A stretch of DNA of 64,000 nt from Streptomyces liliiviolaceus. Its GTDB lineage: Bacteria; Actinomycetota; Actinomycetes; Streptomycetales; Streptomycetaceae. Shown piece after piece: positions 62,949 through 64,000 of the stretch. The first letter of the stretch is position 1. Every line of letters begins with the position of its first letter. The position numbers were made by a program, and so were the translations under genes. The notes under the pieces were generated by a model. That model did not search any database. It was not told the DNA's origin and worked only from the letters and a program-made list of their open reading frames with translations. The stretch is from assembly GCF_018070025.1 (NCBI RefSeq), contig NZ_JAGPYQ010000001.1:7192001-7256000 (forward strand), written 5' to 3'.

Positions 62949-64000
62949 TTGTCCCAACCGCAGCTCCGTCGCGGCCCGTTGAGACCGGATCCCGAGCCGC
63001 ACATACCGCACGGGCCGCGCCCCGCCCGGCTCGTCCGCCGGCTGGGCGGACTCGGCGCCGCCGCCGCGGGCTACGCGGTGTTCCAGTCCCTGGTGGGTGT
63101 CCTGCCGGACAACATCGGTGGCCAGACCGCGCGTTACGCCATCGCCGTGGTCAGCGGACTCGGCACGGCCCTCGCGGCCTGGCTCTCCGCGGCCCTGCTC
63201 CGGGCCAGGAGTGACAACAACTCACCAGTTCCGAGCGGCCAGTTGATCGCCCCCGGGTCGGACCTTTCGGGCCCCGGCCCGCTGCCCGACCTCTTCTCCA
63301 CCGCGTACGGCACGCTCGCCGAACAGATCTGCGTGGTCGACGACCCCGTACGCGGACGCCTCACCGGCTGGCCGCACTCCCTCGGCGAGAGCGGCCCCGG
63401 CCGGCCCACCTCCATGGGCACCGCGTACGGACTGCACATCATGCTCGACCTGGGGATGCCCGAGGGGCGGGTCGGCGCGGGCGACCTGATCGACACCTTG
63501 TGGCGGCTGCGCCTGCCGGACGGCGGCTGGTCGGCGCGTACACAGGGCTCCCAGGCCCGCCCGGAGGTGACCGCCCTGGTGCTGGGCGCACTGGCCCGGG
63601 CCGGAGCCTCACGGGAGCGGCTCGCCGAGGAGGTGGCGCACTGCGAGACGCGCTTCACCCACGAACTCGACCGCACCGGGCGCGAGTTGACGCACGTCCT
63701 GACGACCGTGATGCGCGGCCTGCTGCGTGCGGCGCCCGACTCCGCGGTGCTGCCCCTGCTGCGTGACTCGCTCGTCGAGGGCGCGGTCACCGATCCGCGC
63801 CGTGGGCATCACCGCTGCTGGGGATACCGGCTCGCGCCCCTGCACGGGCCGCCGTCCCCGCTGCACACGGCCCAGGCGGTGGTCGCCCTGGACCGCGCGG
63901 CCCGCGTCCTGGGCAGTGAGAGCGTCAACGCACGCGCCGCCCGCGAGGACGGTGTGCGCTGGCTGCTGGCCTGCCCGGACGCGCCGCACGACGCCTGCCT
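62949..64000 (+). CDS. Membrane-anchored toroid-fold protein (partial)
   Basis: The 350 N-terminal residues of a longer protein, cut by the right edge. Start is TTG at 62949 with GGGGAGGA nine bases upstream (MSQPQLRRGPLRPDPE). Two membrane helices (residues 35-52 and 62-85) are followed by helical repeats: LIDTLWRLRLPDGGWSARTQ, ARPEVTALVLGALARAGASR, and TAQAVVALDRAARVLGSES, resembling the alpha-alpha toroid of terpenoid cyclases/prenyltransferases. Catalytic motifs have not appeared in the visible part. Specific function unknown. Confidence 0.75.
   Translation, partial: MSQPQLRRGPLRPDPEPHIPHGPRPARLVRRLGGLGAAAAGYAVFQSLVGVLPDNIGGQTARYAIAVVSGLGTALAAWLSAALLRARSDNNSPVPSGQLIAPGSDLSGPGPLPDLFSTAYGTLAEQICVVDDPVRGRLTGWPHSLGESGPGRPTSMGTAYGLHIMLDLGMPEGRVGAGDLIDTLWRLRLPDGGWSARTQGSQARPEVTALVLGALARAGASRERLAEEVAHCETRFTHELDRTGRELTHVLTTVMRGLLRAAPDSAVLPLLRDSLVEGAVTDPRRGHHRCWGYRLAPLHGPPSPLHTAQAVVALDRAARVLGSESVNARAAREDGVRWLLACPDAPHDAC

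Overview
The window is about 64 kb of very GC-rich DNA. Dense genes with GTG and TTG starts, G/C-rich third codon positions, GGAGG-type ribosome sites, 4-base stop/start overlaps and families such as DUF397, DUF2637 and the Ada/Ogt arrangement all indicate Streptomyces. The alditol oxidase at 28.7 kb is very close to my recollection of S. coelicolor AldO, so this looks like a mostly ordinary chromosomal arm segment with a few accessory inserts. I see no rRNA, tRNA, CRISPR array, insertion sequence, prophage or large biosynthetic cluster.

Layout. 1-3374: minus-strand operon for a three-subunit xanthine dehydrogenase (molybdopterin subunit cut by the left edge, 2Fe-2S subunit, FAD subunit), divergent from a PucR-type regulator (3730). 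5663-14416: TPR protein, GntR regulator with a long low-complexity N-terminus, FhuF-like iron protein behind a clear iron box, DUF2637 membrane protein plus RsbW-like ATPase, two small secreted proteins and a membrane-spanning HTH protein. 14447-21854: PoxB-type TPP enzyme, a degenerate PP2C protein, a TrmB/LuxR-like regulator, DUF456 protein, SGNH hydrolase and a split-barrel flavoprotein. 21868-25095: DNA alkylation repair pair (Ogt, Ada-AlkA), RsgA GTPase and a previously unmarked 23-codon gene. 25255-28375: a sigma-like/zinc-finger membrane protein with an outside cellulose-binding domain, and a radical SAM protein with unusual cysteine spacing. 28664-35944: AldO; a VTC / DUF4956 / CotH operon; an OmpR-type two-component system. 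36156-43769: a ROK regulator and a sugar ABC importer (no ATPase) ending in a GH2 beta-galactosidase. 43766-51654: BMP-like lipoprotein, HupE-like membrane protein, secreted purple-acid-phosphatase-like enzyme, DUF916-type surface protein, LuxR regulator, cutinase. 51795-54094: TetR, an unknown protein, AraC. 54375-58635: accessory stretch with a PIN-like (DUF4935) protein facing an unknown protein, and an XRE-DUF5753 / DUF397 / ATP-binding module of the whiJ/abaA type. 58632-64000: Tat-exported PHP enzyme with a His-rich N-terminus, secreted endonuclease/phosphatase-jacalin protein, TetR, and a toroid-fold membrane protein cut by the right edge.

The least explained items are: (a) the micro-ORF upstream of rsgA with its own promoter, a strong ribosome site and a hairpin covering the rsgA ribosome site; (b) a family of about nine copies of a GC-rich dispersed repeat, which includes a perfect 48-bp palindrome at 62102-62149 and two tandem copies translated inside the PP2C gene; (c) the sigma/zinc-finger/CBM2 membrane protein; (d) the CX8CX2C radical SAM protein; and (e) the PIN/unknown divergent pair. 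All functional statements rest on motif reading and family knowledge; no database search was run.
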